Assembly: GCA_029974035.1 (NCBI GenBank)
Contig: JARKQG010000102.1
Location: 1-17,428 of the forward strand
DNA length: 17,428 nt
Direction of reading: 5' to 3'
Source of the DNA: Eubacteriales bacterium
Lineage (GTDB): Bacteria > Bacillota_A > Clostridia > Christensenellales > Aristaeellaceae
Part shown: positions 1 through 7,211 of the stretch, piece by piece
How the letters are laid out: each line of letters starts with the position of its first letter
Numbering within the stretch: position 1 is the stretch's first letter
Notes under the pieces: model-generated
Seen by the model: only the letters and a program-made list of their open reading frames with translations
Told to the model about the DNA's origin: nothing
The model's database searches: none
Position numbers and translations under genes: made by a program

Positions 1-408
1 TCAGTACTTCAAATTCCTGCTTCAGCGCATGCCCTCCGCGGACAGGCACTATTCTGATGCCTTCTTATCCAGTCTTATGCCTTGGAGCCCCGATGCCCAA
101 GATCTATGCCGCTAGACGCCCTGTTATTTGACGCTTACGAATTTCCATCTCCAAAACGCGAAAAAAGCCCGAATTTCAGGCCTTTTTGGCGGAAAATGCT
201 ACGCCCGGGACATCAATGCAACCATCTCAACGTGTGATAGTTAGGCTAAACCACACAGTCTTTTCTGTTTCCTTTTACGGGAGGTAATTGTACTTATTGC
301 GCTAAATAGTTCACGTAATTGCGTAGAATATCTACAAACCCCCTTGCCATCCCTGCTCATTTCCGGTTTCGGGGATGAAACATCAGGATTGATATTACCC
401 CACGCATG
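1..408. other. Left flank without a recognisable gene
   Basis: No convincing gene is visible here. A minus-strand reading frame at about 3-62 (…VPVRGGHALKQEFEVL) runs off the left edge and could be the start of a gene entered at a GTG near 46, but its ribosome site is weak and I do not recognise it. Positions 141-236 hold a diverged copy of the 3' end of rlmD (separate entry). Positions 237-408 are fairly A+T-rich with no ORF, RNA fold or terminator that I can support. The base composition differs from the GC-rich core to the right, which fits acquired or decaying DNA. Confidence 0.5.
141..236 (-). repeat. Left 96-bp direct repeat: decayed rlmD 3' end plus terminator
   Basis: This aligns without gaps to 2845-2940, with 80 of 96 bases identical by hand count. 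On the minus strand it reads HVEMVALMSRA and a TAG stop, against HVETVALMSRA and TAG in the intact rlmD, then a version of the same terminator hairpin. The hairpin stem here has a mismatch (AAAAAGCCC against GGCCTTTTT), so it looks decayed. Similarity stops just upstream of the His codon. It is therefore the tail of a second rlmD-type gene, most simply the displaced target end of an integration event. A leftover of a tandem rlmD paralogue is the alternative. Confidence 0.8.
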
Positions 409-1509
409 TTACACGTGAATGGCTCTGGGCTTTTTTTGCCAAGCGCTGAGCTCGGGCGTCCAGAACCGCGCCCACGCCTTCATCTCCTGATAATCCGGAT
501 CCTTCGGGTTCGCGACAACCGCGCGGAAGTTCAGGAACCCCGGAACGCCGCCCACATCTTCCGGCGGGGTTTGGCCGCTGGCTTCCAGCAGACGAGGGGA
601 TTCCTGGTCATACGCGTCAATGACCCGCAAAAGCCGAATTTCATGCTCCCAACTGTCACCCATATCATATGTATAGCGCATGGTTTCACATTCCGGCAGG
701 TACTCCGACAGGGAATGGTCTTCCAGCAAAATGTCGCCATCCTCCGGAAACATGGCGTCCTTTTCCAGAACCAGCCGGATACCCGAGCGCTCTCCGCCCT
801 TCGCATATACCGTAAACTCGTACAGATGAGAATTCTTCCAGTCAAATACGTCCTGCAGTACTCGATGAAATTGTGTAAACTTCAGATCGGCCGGCACGAT
901 GATCTTTCGCACGGCCTGATACACATCCAGGTCCAAGGTTACCATCAGCTCAAACGCTCGGTATTTGTACGCCGGCTTTTTCGTGAGCTTTGCAAGCGCT
1001 TCGAACATCGCCTGGTATGGGTAGAATGCCACGCTGTTTTTCCCGCTGTAGTTGACCGGCGCGTAGTTTCTCGAGGCGCCGATGGTGTCGCTGTACATCT
1101 TGCCGGATCCATTGAAACGATCCCCGATGTAATAGGCACATTCCAAGCCGGCCTTTACGACCCACGCGGTGGTTTGCCGATTTCGGTTTGCAGTGAATTT
1201 CAAATCCCCCGCCTGCAGCAGATAGTCCTCGACGATTTCAGGATTGAGGTTCAGAGAAAGCAGGGTGTTCACAATGGCTTCCCGAATGGCGTTCTTTATG
1301 TTTTTCAGATCCTTGCGCTTGAATTGATATACCGCGACAATAAACCGCGTGGCGTTGTTTACCAGTACAAGCATATCGTCGGTTTTGCGGTTATCCCATA
1401 CATTTGTCCAGTTTGCCGTCCAGCAGAAAAGCGGGTTTTCCGCTTCGTCTGTATCAGACGGTTTGACACCAAGGGCATCCGTCAGCTTTTTCGTAAGCGA
1501 GATCTGCAT
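409..1509 (-). CDS. DUF6933 / plasmid pRiA4b ORF-3-like fusion protein
   Basis: This is a 366-aa protein of unknown biochemical role. The N-terminal part (about 1-140) resembles DUF6933 (TKKL…, LVLVNNATRFIVAVYQFK). The C-terminal part (about 190-366) is a pRiA4b ORF-3-like domain with its usual signatures: QFHRVLQDVFDW, SHLYEF, YDMGDSWEHEI and PPEDVGGVPG. That family is often found on mobile elements; its function is not established. I chose the ATG at 1507-1509 because AAAAGGAG sits 7 nt upstream. An in-frame ATG at 1552-1554 would add 15 residues (MANTSPRRD…) and directly abuts the recombinase TGA, so coupled translation from there is possible. The gene appears intact and lies downstream of the broken recombinase on the same strand, so it is probably cargo of that element. 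Confidence 0.8.
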   Translation of the reverse strand: MQISLTKKLTDALGVKPSDTDEAENPLFCWTANWTNVWDNRKTDDMLVLVNNATRFIVAVYQFKRKDLKNIKNAIREAIVNTLLSLNLNPEIVEDYLLQAGDLKFTANRNRQTTAWVVKAGLECAYYIGDRFNGSGKMYSDTIGASRNYAPVNYSGKNSVAFYPYQAMFEALAKLTKKPAYKYRAFELMVTLDLDVYQAVRKIIVPADLKFTQFHRVLQDVFDWKNSHLYEFTVYAKGGERSGIRLVLEKDAMFPEDGDILLEDHSLSEYLPECETMRYTYDMGDSWEHEIRLLRVIDAYDQESPRLLEASGQTPPEDVGGVPGFLNFRAVVANPKDPDYQEMKAWARFWTPELSAWQKKPRAIHV

Positions 1510-1554
1510 GCTTTTGCTCCTTTTCTCATCCCTTCGAGGGGAAGTGTTGGCCAT

Positions 1555-2541
1555 TCATTCCTTGGGCTTTGGCCTGTCTCGTTTGGAACTGTAATGTGTG
1601 TTCTTTCTTTTCTCTTGGCCGTCGGCAAGGTTTATGCTGCTCCGGCGTGTCCGCTCCGCCTGCGTCTGGTCGAAGGTTTCCTGATTAATGATCGGCGCAT
1701 GCGCGTTCTTCGCCAGGAACATCTCCCGTTCGCCGTGATTGACGTATTGTCTGTTGCGGGGAAAGCGGCCCGTGTAGGTCTTTCCCACCAACACATTCCC
1801 CGTGTATTTTTCGTTGACAAGGATTGTCTGCACCGCCCGCTTGGACCATACGTCTTTGCCCTGGGGCGATTTGATCTTCCTGCGCGCAAGCTCCCGGATG
1901 ATGGAGAGGATACTGTCTCCGCGCAGATGCAGATCGTAGATCAGCCGAACCACCTCCGCCTACTCCTCGTCGGCGACAAGTTCCCCCTTCTCGTTGTGGC
2001 GATATCCAAAGCATTTGCGCGCATACAGCTTGGATACCCCGGAAGCCAGGCGCGTTCGGATGCCCCAATGAATGGCATCCCCGATGGATTCGCTCTCCGC
2101 TTGAGCGACGGCGCTGAGTGTCGAGATCAAAAGGTCGTTGCTGGCTTCGCTGGTGCTGAGCTGCTCCTGGTAAAAGTAGATTTCGATGCCCAGAAACTTG
2201 AGCCGCTCGACCGTTTCCAAAAGATCCACCGTATTCCGGGCAAACCGACTGATGGTCTTCACCAGCACAATGCGAAAGCGGTGGTCGTAGGCGTTTATGA
2301 TCATTTCCCGGAATCCCCAGCGCGCCGTGTTGCCGCCGGAATCGCGGTCGGTATAAATTTTGTAAAGCGTCCATTCAGGATGCAGGGCGGCATAGTCCTT
2401 CAGCATGGCTATCTGCGTTTCAAGGCTCTCGTCCTGCGAACCATGTTCCGTGCTGACCTGGCAGTAGATGGCAACATCTATATCCTTTTTCGGCAGAGCG
2501 GATATGATGTACATCCGCCGCTCGGGCAATTTATCCGTCAT
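1555..2541 (-). pseudogene. Serine recombinase, broken by one in-frame amber codon
   Basis: This is a site-specific serine recombinase that would be about 328 residues long. The resolvase domain (about 1-150) shows IYCQVSTEH, SISRF-like TISRFARNTVDLLETV and the IHWGIRTRL linker helix. The Recombinase domain follows (KCFGYRHNEKGEL… then VVRLIYDLHLRG, WSKRAVQTILVNEKYTGN). At 1960-1962 a TAG interrupts the frame between DEE and AEVVRLIYD. Both sides stay in the same frame, and GAG to TAG would explain it. The catalytic Arg before the active Ser (normally YCRVS) is Gln, a CGG to CAG change. No Cys zinc ribbon follows; the protein ends …HYSSKRDRPKPKE. The start is the ATG at 2539-2541 with GAGGGG 7 nt upstream. 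Two independent lesions argue for a dead gene rather than a sequencing error. Confidence 0.88.
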
Positions 2542-2844
2542 GGCAGGACCCCTCAAAACAGCGCAAGATCGTCAAGAAAACCGGAATATGTCGCTAAATG
2601 ATACGTAGTCAAAACAGTTTTTTGCATCCTTTTTCTGCTCAAACAAGCGAAAAAAACGCATCGAAAAAGCCCGAATAAGCATGTTCCCGTATACATCCAT
2701 TTCGTATACACAACCCCGCAAAAAATGAAAAAACATCCATCCCGCATACACGCAAAAACCGTTTATCCATCCCGCAGTCACGCGGAAAAGAGCCGATTTT
2801 GGGCATGTTCCCTTGCACCATCATTATACACATAAATCCGCCGC
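2542..2844. other. A+T-rich gap upstream of the recombinase
   Basis: This is about 300 bp with no gene that I can support. The small minus-strand ORFs here lack ribosome sites and reflect repeated DNA. A weak minus-strand promoter for the recombinase is possible (TTGACT, 18-nt spacer, TATTCC). The decamer GCATGTTCCC occurs twice, at 2679-2688 and 2803-2812. GAAAAAGCCCGAAT at 2663-2676 also matches part of the left repeat near 161-174. The short repeats at 2691-2782 are listed separately. Confidence 0.5.
2691..2782. repeat. Three degenerate ~20-bp direct repeats
   Basis: The + strand holds ACATCCATTTCGTATACAC (core CATCCAT at 2694-2700), ACATCCATCCCGCATACACG (core 2734-2740) and TTATCCATCCCGCAGTCACG (core TATCCAT at 2764-2770). 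They are spaced 40 and 30 bp apart. They lie between the recombinase start and the rlmD terminator, so they could be recombinase binding sites or iteron-like debris at the element end. Irregular spacing and imperfect identity rule out a CRISPR array. Confidence 0.5.
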
Positions 2845-2940
2845 ATTTCCATCTCCAAAACGCAAAAAAAAGGCCGTTTTCAGGCCTTTTTAGCGGAAAA
2901 AACTACGCCCTGGACATTAATGCCACGGTCTCAACGTGCG
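2845..2940 (-). repeat. Right 96-bp direct repeat: live rlmD 3' end plus terminator
   Basis: This is the intact partner of 141-236. It carries the last codons of rlmD from the catalytic-Glu motif onward and the functional terminator. It may be one end of the integrated element, with the other copy being the displaced chromosomal end. Confidence 0.8.
2864..2891 (-). terminator. Rho-independent terminator of the pfkA-rlmD operon
   Basis: On the minus strand, AAAAAGGCC and GGCCTTTTT form a 9-bp stem around the loop TGAAAAC, with the T run extended by three more bases. It starts 11 bp past the rlmD stop. Confidence 0.9.
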
Positions 2941-4198
2941 CTGTCCAGGGAAACATGTCAACGGGCTGCACGATGTCAAGCGCGTAACCTCCCTCGTGAA
3001 GCCGTTGAAGGTCGCGGGCCAACGTTCCGGGATCGCAGGAAACGTAGACGATGCGCTTGGGCGCGGCGCTCGCAAGCGCCAGCGTCAGCGCCTCGTCCAA
3101 CCCTTTGCGGGGCGGATCTACCACGACGACATCGGGCAGCAATCCCTTTTTGAGCAGTTCCGGCAGCACCAGCTCCGCACGGCCCTGCACAAATTCCACC
3201 TTTTCATCAAGCCCCGCGCGCGCGGCGTTTTCCCGGGCGTCACGCACGGCTTCCGGAACCACTTCAATGCCGATCACGCTGCCTGCGTCCGCCGCCATGG
3301 TCAGCGCGATGGCGCCCGCGCCGCAGTAGGCGTCCACCACCAGTTCGCGCCCGGTGAGGCCCGCGAAGTCCTTCGCGGTGCGATACAGCGCCTCCACCTG
3401 CCAGGGATTTACCTGGAAAAACGTCTGCGGCGCCAGCGAAAAGGCGATGCCGCCCAGTTTTTCCACAAGCGCCGAATCCCCCAGCAAGAGCTGGCATTCT
3501 CCGTCCAGCGCGTGGGCATGGCCCGGGCGCAGATGGCAGACGTAGACGCTTTTCAGCATGGGCAGCGCGCCCATCAGCGCGTAGGCGGCGTCACCCGCGT
3601 CCCACGCAGCCCCGCAGGACAGCACGGCCATCATCTCGCCGGCGCGGTTGACGCGGGTGACGAGGGCGCAAAGCGGCGTATCCGGATTCGCACGGAGCCA
3701 AAGGCGCATCGCGCGCATCGCGCGGACGCTGGGTTCCATCTGCAAAAGGCAATCCGGTACCGGCACCACTTCGCGGCTCCCGGCGCGCCGGAAGCCGATC
3801 AGGGGCCCGTCGATGGCGTATTCGGCCTTGTTGCGGTAGCGTTCCGGCACCTCCATGCCAAGCGTTTCGCGGATGTCCGGGGCCTCAAAACGGCCCAGGC
3901 GCGTCAGTGCGTCGTAGACCCGTCTGCGCTTAAGCTCAAGGGACAGCCCATAGGACATGTGCCGCGCCTGACAGCCCCCGCAAACCCCGGCGTGACGGCA
4001 CTCGCCGCGCCGCCTGTCGGGGCTCGGATGAAAGACGCGGGTGAGCCGCGCCACGGCGTATCGCTCCTGTTCGCGAACGATTTCCGCCTCCACCGTTTCG
4101 CCGGGCAGCGCCCCCGGCACAAACACCGCGCGGCCGTTCAGCCGGCCGACGCCCTGCATCTCGGAACCGGCGCCGGTAATGGTGAGCCTGCACTTCAT
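2903..4198 (-). CDS. rlmD: 23S rRNA (uracil-5-)-methyltransferase, RlmD/RumA family
   Basis: This is a 431-aa SAM-dependent enzyme that makes 5-methyluridine in 23S rRNA. The order is an N-terminal TRAM-like domain (about 1-58), then four Fe-S cysteines C67, C73, C76 and C150, the RNA-binding YRNKAEY at 121-127, FFQVNPWQ, the SAM motif VVDAYCGAGA, catalytic Cys388 in SCDPGTLARD and the general base Glu423 in HVETVAL. All key residues are present, so it should be active. Whether it modifies U1939 alone or also U747, as B. subtilis RlmCD does, cannot be read from the sequence. The ATG directly follows the pfkA stop (TAAATG) without a strong ribosome site, which suggests coupled translation. Its last 12 codons lie in the right repeat, so its 3' end may have been replaced by an integrating element. 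Confidence 0.93.
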   Translation of the reverse strand: MKCRLTITGAGSEMQGVGRLNGRAVFVPGALPGETVEAEIVREQERYAVARLTRVFHPSPDRRRGECRHAGVCGGCQARHMSYGLSLELKRRRVYDALTRLGRFEAPDIRETLGMEVPERYRNKAEYAIDGPLIGFRRAGSREVVPVPDCLLQMEPSVRAMRAMRLWLRANPDTPLCALVTRVNRAGEMMAVLSCGAAWDAGDAAYALMGALPMLKSVYVCHLRPGHAHALDGECQLLLGDSALVEKLGGIAFSLAPQTFFQVNPWQVEALYRTAKDFAGLTGRELVVDAYCGAGAIALTMAADAGSVIGIEVVPEAVRDARENAARAGLDEKVEFVQGRAELVLPELLKKGLLPDVVVVDPPRKGLDEALTLALASAAPKRIVYVSCDPGTLARDLQRLHEGGYALDIVQPVDMFPWTAHVETVALMSRA

Positions 4199-5251
4199 TT
4201 AGCCGGACACCGTCTTGATCAGATTGTAGACATCCGAATTGTACTCGCCGCCGCGATTGCGGGCCTCGGAGATGGGCACTTCGATGAGGCTGTTCTCGCG
4301 CATGCCGATGGCAAGGCCATAGCGGTCGTCGCGGAGCAGTTCCACCGCGCGCTGGCCCATGCGGGTGGCGAGGATCCGATCCGTGGCGGTGGGGCTTCCG
4401 CCCCGCTGGATGTAGCCCAGCACCGTCGCGCGGGTATCATGGCCCGACAGCGCCTCGATGATGCGAGCCAGTTGACCGGAATCCATCTGCCGGTCCAGCG
4501 CGCCGGACAGCTTTTCGTTGGCTTCGCAGATGGCCTTGAGGTCGCTGGTCATGGAGGAGAACGCGCCCTCGGCCACCACGATGATCATGGAGCTCTTGCC
4601 CTTGAGCACGCCCCACTTGACCCGCTCCGCAACCTCCTCGATGGACCATTTGACCTCCGGGATCAGCACGATCTCCGCGCCGCAGGCCAGCGCCGTATGC
4701 ACCGCGATGTCGCCGCAATTCCGGCCCATGACGGTGACGAGGCTGGCGCGCTCGTGGGAGTCGCTGGTTTCGCGGATGCGGTTGATGCACTCGCAGGCGG
4801 TGTTGAGGGCGGTGTCAAAGCCGATGGTGGCGTCGGTGTAGATGAGGTCGTTGTCGATGGTGCCGGGAATGCCCACCACGGGGAAGCCAAGCTTGTCCAG
4901 ATCGTTGGCGCCGCGGAAGGTGCCGTCGCCGCCGATCATCACCATGCCCTCGATGCCCAGCATCTTCAGGTTGCCCACCACGCGCTGCTGCGCTTCAAGC
5001 TCCTTGAATTCCGGGCAGCGCGCGGTCATGAGAAATGTGCCGCCGCGATGGATTTTGTCGGATACGCTGCGGGCGGTCAGCATCAGAAAGTCGTCCATGG
5101 AGTCCTTGGAGCGCATCATCATGCCGTTGTAGCCACGGCGAAAGCCGATGACGCTCATATCGTAGGACAACGCCGAACGCACCACCGCGCGGATCGCGGC
5201 GTTCATGCCGGGCGCGTCGCCGCCGGACGTCATCACGCCAATTCTCTTCAT
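4199..5251 (-). CDS. pfkA: ATP-dependent 6-phosphofructokinase
   Basis: This is a 350-aa cytosolic enzyme that phosphorylates fructose 6-phosphate to fructose 1,6-bisphosphate in glycolysis. Motifs in order: IGVMTSGGDAPGMNAAIR at 4-21; IGGDGT with Gly110 at the position where ATP-dependent enzymes have Gly and PPi-dependent ones have Asp; PGTIDND at 129-135 with catalytic Asp133; MGRNCGD; and GYIQRGGSPTATDR. It is slightly longer than the usual ~320 residues of bacterial PfkA. The ATG at 5251 has GGGAGGT 10 nt upstream. It is the middle gene of a three-gene operon, 26 bp after the small protein at 5278-5490 and abutting rlmD. A PPi-dependent enzyme is unlikely given the GGDG motif. Confidence 0.96.
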   Translation of the reverse strand: MKRIGVMTSGGDAPGMNAAIRAVVRSALSYDMSVIGFRRGYNGMMMRSKDSMDDFLMLTARSVSDKIHRGGTFLMTARCPEFKELEAQQRVVGNLKMLGIEGMVMIGGDGTFRGANDLDKLGFPVVGIPGTIDNDLIYTDATIGFDTALNTACECINRIRETSDSHERASLVTVMGRNCGDIAVHTALACGAEIVLIPEVKWSIEEVAERVKWGVLKGKSSMIIVVAEGAFSSMTSDLKAICEANEKLSGALDRQMDSGQLARIIEALSGHDTRATVLGYIQRGGSPTATDRILATRMGQRAVELLRDDRYGLAIGMRENSLIEVPISEARNRGGEYNSDVYNLIKTVSG

Positions 5252-5277
5252 AAAATGCTGTACCTCCCGCCTTTGTT

Positions 5278-5490
5278 TTAGAGCCCGTTTTCCTGCAGTA
5301 CTTCGCGCGCTTCCTTGGCCTCGGCCTTGATGGCCTGAATTTCAAAGCAACGCTCGCCCGAGAGCGTGCGCGCCACGGGGCGGATGCGCACCATAAAGCC
5401 TTCCCGCGTCAGAAGCGCGCGGGCGTTTTCGGCCTTTTGTTCGCTGTGCGCCATGTGGATCACGACCCACACGGCTTCGGCATTTTTCAC
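5278..5490 (-). CDS. Small conserved protein upstream of pfkA (DUF2007-like)
   Basis: This 70-aa protein begins at GTG 5488-5490, with GAGAGGT about 6 nt upstream. The longer frame to 5622 would cross the promoter, so I reject that start. The sequence (VWVVIHMAHSEQKAENARAL…, EGFMVRIRPV…, CFEIQAIKAEAKEAREVL) has the pattern of one small alpha/beta fold: a helix for 'agent moved along the chain', a strand with EGF/V, then an 'EI.…EA.EA..VL' tail. This recalls DUF2007-type putative signalling proteins, and small proteins of this kind are found beside pfkA in Clostridia. No catalytic residues are apparent. It is the first gene of the operon with pfkA and rlmD, so a regulatory role is only an inference from position. 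Confidence 0.75.
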   Translation of the reverse strand: MKNAEAVWVVIHMAHSEQKAENARALLTREGFMVRIRPVARTLSGERCFEIQAIKAEAKEAREVLQENGL

Positions 5491-5533
5491 CCCGGCACCT
5501 CTCTCCCGCTTGCGTTTCCCAATTTCAAAGAGT

Positions 5534-5562
5534 ATTATATCCTCATGCGCGATTTTGCGCAA
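5534..5562 (-). promoter_or_regulatory. Sigma-A promoter of the pfkA operon
   Basis: On the minus strand TTGCGC (5557-5562) is followed by a 17-nt spacer and a perfect TATAAT (5534-5539). The predicted start near 5527 gives a leader of about 37 nt to the GTG at 5490. Confidence 0.8.
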
Positions 5563-5612
5563 GCGTTCGCCCCCGAGCGGTCGAAAATTGCCGGATTCTG
5601 GAGGGATGACCC

Positions 5613-6356
5613 ATGCAGACAAACCTGCCGGCGGATCTGCCCGCCGGGTACGGCATGCCGGTATTGGACGAGGAGGCCTGCCGTCTGCCGGAGGGCTTCG
5701 TCTACCTGGACGAGGCCGTCAGCGGCGTATACTGGGATGCGAAGTACGCCTCCGCCGACAACTTCACGGGCGCGCCCGTGGACGGATACACCGCCAACCG
5801 AATCGCCTGCTCGAAAGCGCTGGCGGCCGCGCTGACCGTGGCGCGGGATCTTGCGGCAAGGGCGAATCTTCGCCTCCTGGTCTGGGATGCGGCGCGGCCC
5901 CAGCGCGCGGTAGACCGGTTCGTGGCCTGGTCCGAAGCGCCGGAGGACGGCGTCACAAGGGCGGCGCACTACCCCAACCTTAAAAAGACGCAGCTGTTTT
6001 CGGCGGGCTACATCGCGCGCCGGTCGGGTCACACCCGGGGTGCCGCGGTGGACCTGACGCTGATGGACGAAACGGGCGCGCTCCTCGACATGGGCGGCGG
6101 GTTCGATCTGATGGATGAGCGCTCGCACCACGGCGCGAAGGGGCTGACCCGCGTCCAACGGGAGAACAGGGCCGCGCTGAAAAAGCTGATGGAGGCCGCG
6201 GGCTTTCGCGCCTACGGGGACGAATGGTGGCACTATTCGCTGAAATCAGAGCCCTATCCGGAGACCTACTTCGACTTCGTGATCGGCGGCGAAGCCGCCC
6301 GGTATCCGCTGCCCATGCCGCCCCGGCCCTCGGGCACTGTCGACGAAGCCCAGTAG
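5613..6356 (+). CDS. D-alanyl-D-alanine dipeptidase, VanX/DdpX-type (peptidase M15D)
   Basis: This 247-aa zinc peptidase is expected to hydrolyse D-Ala-D-Ala. The zinc ligands are His140 and Asp147 in SGHTRGAAVDLT and His207 in EWWH. The catalytic base is Glu204, and Arg95 in VWDAARP matches the transition-state Arg of VanX. DMGGGFDLMDE at 159-169 is also characteristic. There is no signal peptide, so it acts in the cytosol. GGAGG lies 8 nt before the ATG. No vanH, vanA or vanS/R neighbours are present, so a housekeeping role in recycling or catabolising D-Ala-D-Ala, as proposed for DdpX, is more likely than glycopeptide resistance. It is transcribed divergently from the pfkA operon and shares the 5491-5612 gap. 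Confidence 0.92.
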   Translation: MQTNLPADLPAGYGMPVLDEEACRLPEGFVYLDEAVSGVYWDAKYASADNFTGAPVDGYTANRIACSKALAAALTVARDLAARANLRLLVWDAARPQRAVDRFVAWSEAPEDGVTRAAHYPNLKKTQLFSAGYIARRSGHTRGAAVDLTLMDETGALLDMGGGFDLMDERSHHGAKGLTRVQRENRAALKKLMEAAGFRAYGDEWWHYSLKSEPYPETYFDFVIGGEAARYPLPMPPRPSGTVDEAQ

Positions 6357-6367
6357 GCCACACAAAA

Positions 6368-6391
6368 CCGGCCGCGCTTTTGCGCGGCCGG
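6368..6391. terminator. Bidirectional terminator between dipeptidase and YugP-like gene
   Basis: CCGGCCGCGC, loop TTTT, GCGCGGCCGG form a perfect 10-bp stem between two convergent genes. The tail on the minus strand (TTTTGTGTGG) is better than on the plus strand (GCCTTTGAT), so it may end the YugP-like transcript more efficiently. Confidence 0.75.
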
Positions 6392-6404
6392 GCCTTTGAT
6401 GCCG

Positions 6405-7097
6405 TCAATCCCGCCTGCGGCCCGCCCCCGCCAGCAGGAGAAGGCGCACCAGCTGCAAAATCGCGCCCACAGCCGCGGCCACATAGGTCATCGCGGCGGC
6501 GCGCAGCACCTTGCGGGCACCCGTCATTTCCTCCTCGTCCAGATAACCGCCGACGGAGAGGGTGGTCAGCGCGCGGCGGGACGCGTTGAATTCCACCGGC
6601 AGCGTGACCAGCGAAAACGCCACCGCCAGCGCGAAGAGGATGATGCCCGCCATCATCAGCGGCTCCCAGCTGAATATCAGCCCCGCCAGAAAGATCGGCC
6701 AGCTCAGGTTGGAGCCGATGCCCACCGCCGGGACGATGGCCGTGCGCAGCTTGAGCGGCGCGTAGTGCTCCTGATCCTGCAGCGCGTGACCGGTTTCGTG
6801 GGCGGCCACGCCCAGCGCCGCGATCGAGGCGGAATCATACACGCCGTCGGACAGGCGCAGCACCTTCGCCGACGGATCGTAATGGTCCGACAGATTGCCG
6901 CGCACCCGCTCGATGGTGACGTCCTGAAGGCCGCGGCTGTCCAGCATGCGCCGGGCCAACATCGCGCCGGTCAGGCCGACGCGGGCGGGCACCCGCTGGT
7001 ACTTGGCAAAGGTTCCACTGACGCCCGCCTGCGCGATCAGCGCCAGGATCAGCCCGGGCAGCACGATCAGCATCGTCCAATCGTAGAAAAAAAACAT
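6405..7097 (-). CDS. yugP: YugP-like membrane zinc metallopeptidase (PF04298 type)
   Basis: This is a 230-aa integral membrane protein. The zinc motif HETGH is at 100-104 (AAHETGHALQ), with a probable third ligand Glu169 in LPVEFNASRRA, the family pattern. Hydrophobic segments are at about 8-25, 121-142, 146-167 and 205-225. I chose the ATG at 7095-7097 (MFFFYDW…) because GGGAGG lies upstream and the hydrophobic N-terminus matches the family; the longer frame to 7184 adds a non-family extension. Its substrate is unknown; the family is loosely called neutral zinc metallopeptidase. A possible promoter lies near 7120-7150 (TATGAT elements), but no -35 fits well. It is convergent with the dipeptidase gene and ends before the shared terminator. 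Confidence 0.9.
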   Translation of the reverse strand: MFFFYDWTMLIVLPGLILALIAQAGVSGTFAKYQRVPARVGLTGAMLARRMLDSRGLQDVTIERVRGNLSDHYDPSAKVLRLSDGVYDSASIAALGVAAHETGHALQDQEHYAPLKLRTAIVPAVGIGSNLSWPIFLAGLIFSWEPLMMAGIILFALAVAFSLVTLPVEFNASRRALTTLSVGGYLDEEEMTGARKVLRAAAMTYVAAAVGAILQLVRLLLLAGAGRRRD

Positions 7098-7211
7098 GCC
7101 GGAGACGGCCTCCCTTCCATAGATCATATGTATCATAACACATTTGAAGCGGCCGAATCCGCGTTTCACCGGAAATGCATACAAAATTCGGAGCTTTGCC
7201 TAAATGGCGCG

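Noticed and set aside
1960..1962. TAG as a recoded sense codon in the recombinase
   Set aside because: TAG terminates neighbouring core genes, and the same gene has also lost a catalytic Arg, so a nonsense mutation is simpler.
406..2601. 731-codon open frame on the plus strand
   Set aside because: It runs antisense across the pRiA4b-type gene and the recombinase, has no family motifs and no ribosome site, and is a by-product of the opposite strand's codon bias.
2691..2782. CRISPR array
   Set aside because: There are only three imperfect repeats with unequal spacing, and no cas genes are present.
2936..5281. 781-codon open frame on the plus strand
   Set aside because: It is antisense to rlmD and pfkA, whose motifs are clear. 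High GC makes long shadow frames common.
5613..6356. Vancomycin-resistance cluster
   Set aside because: Only the dipeptidase is present; no ligase, dehydrogenase or two-component genes lie within the window.
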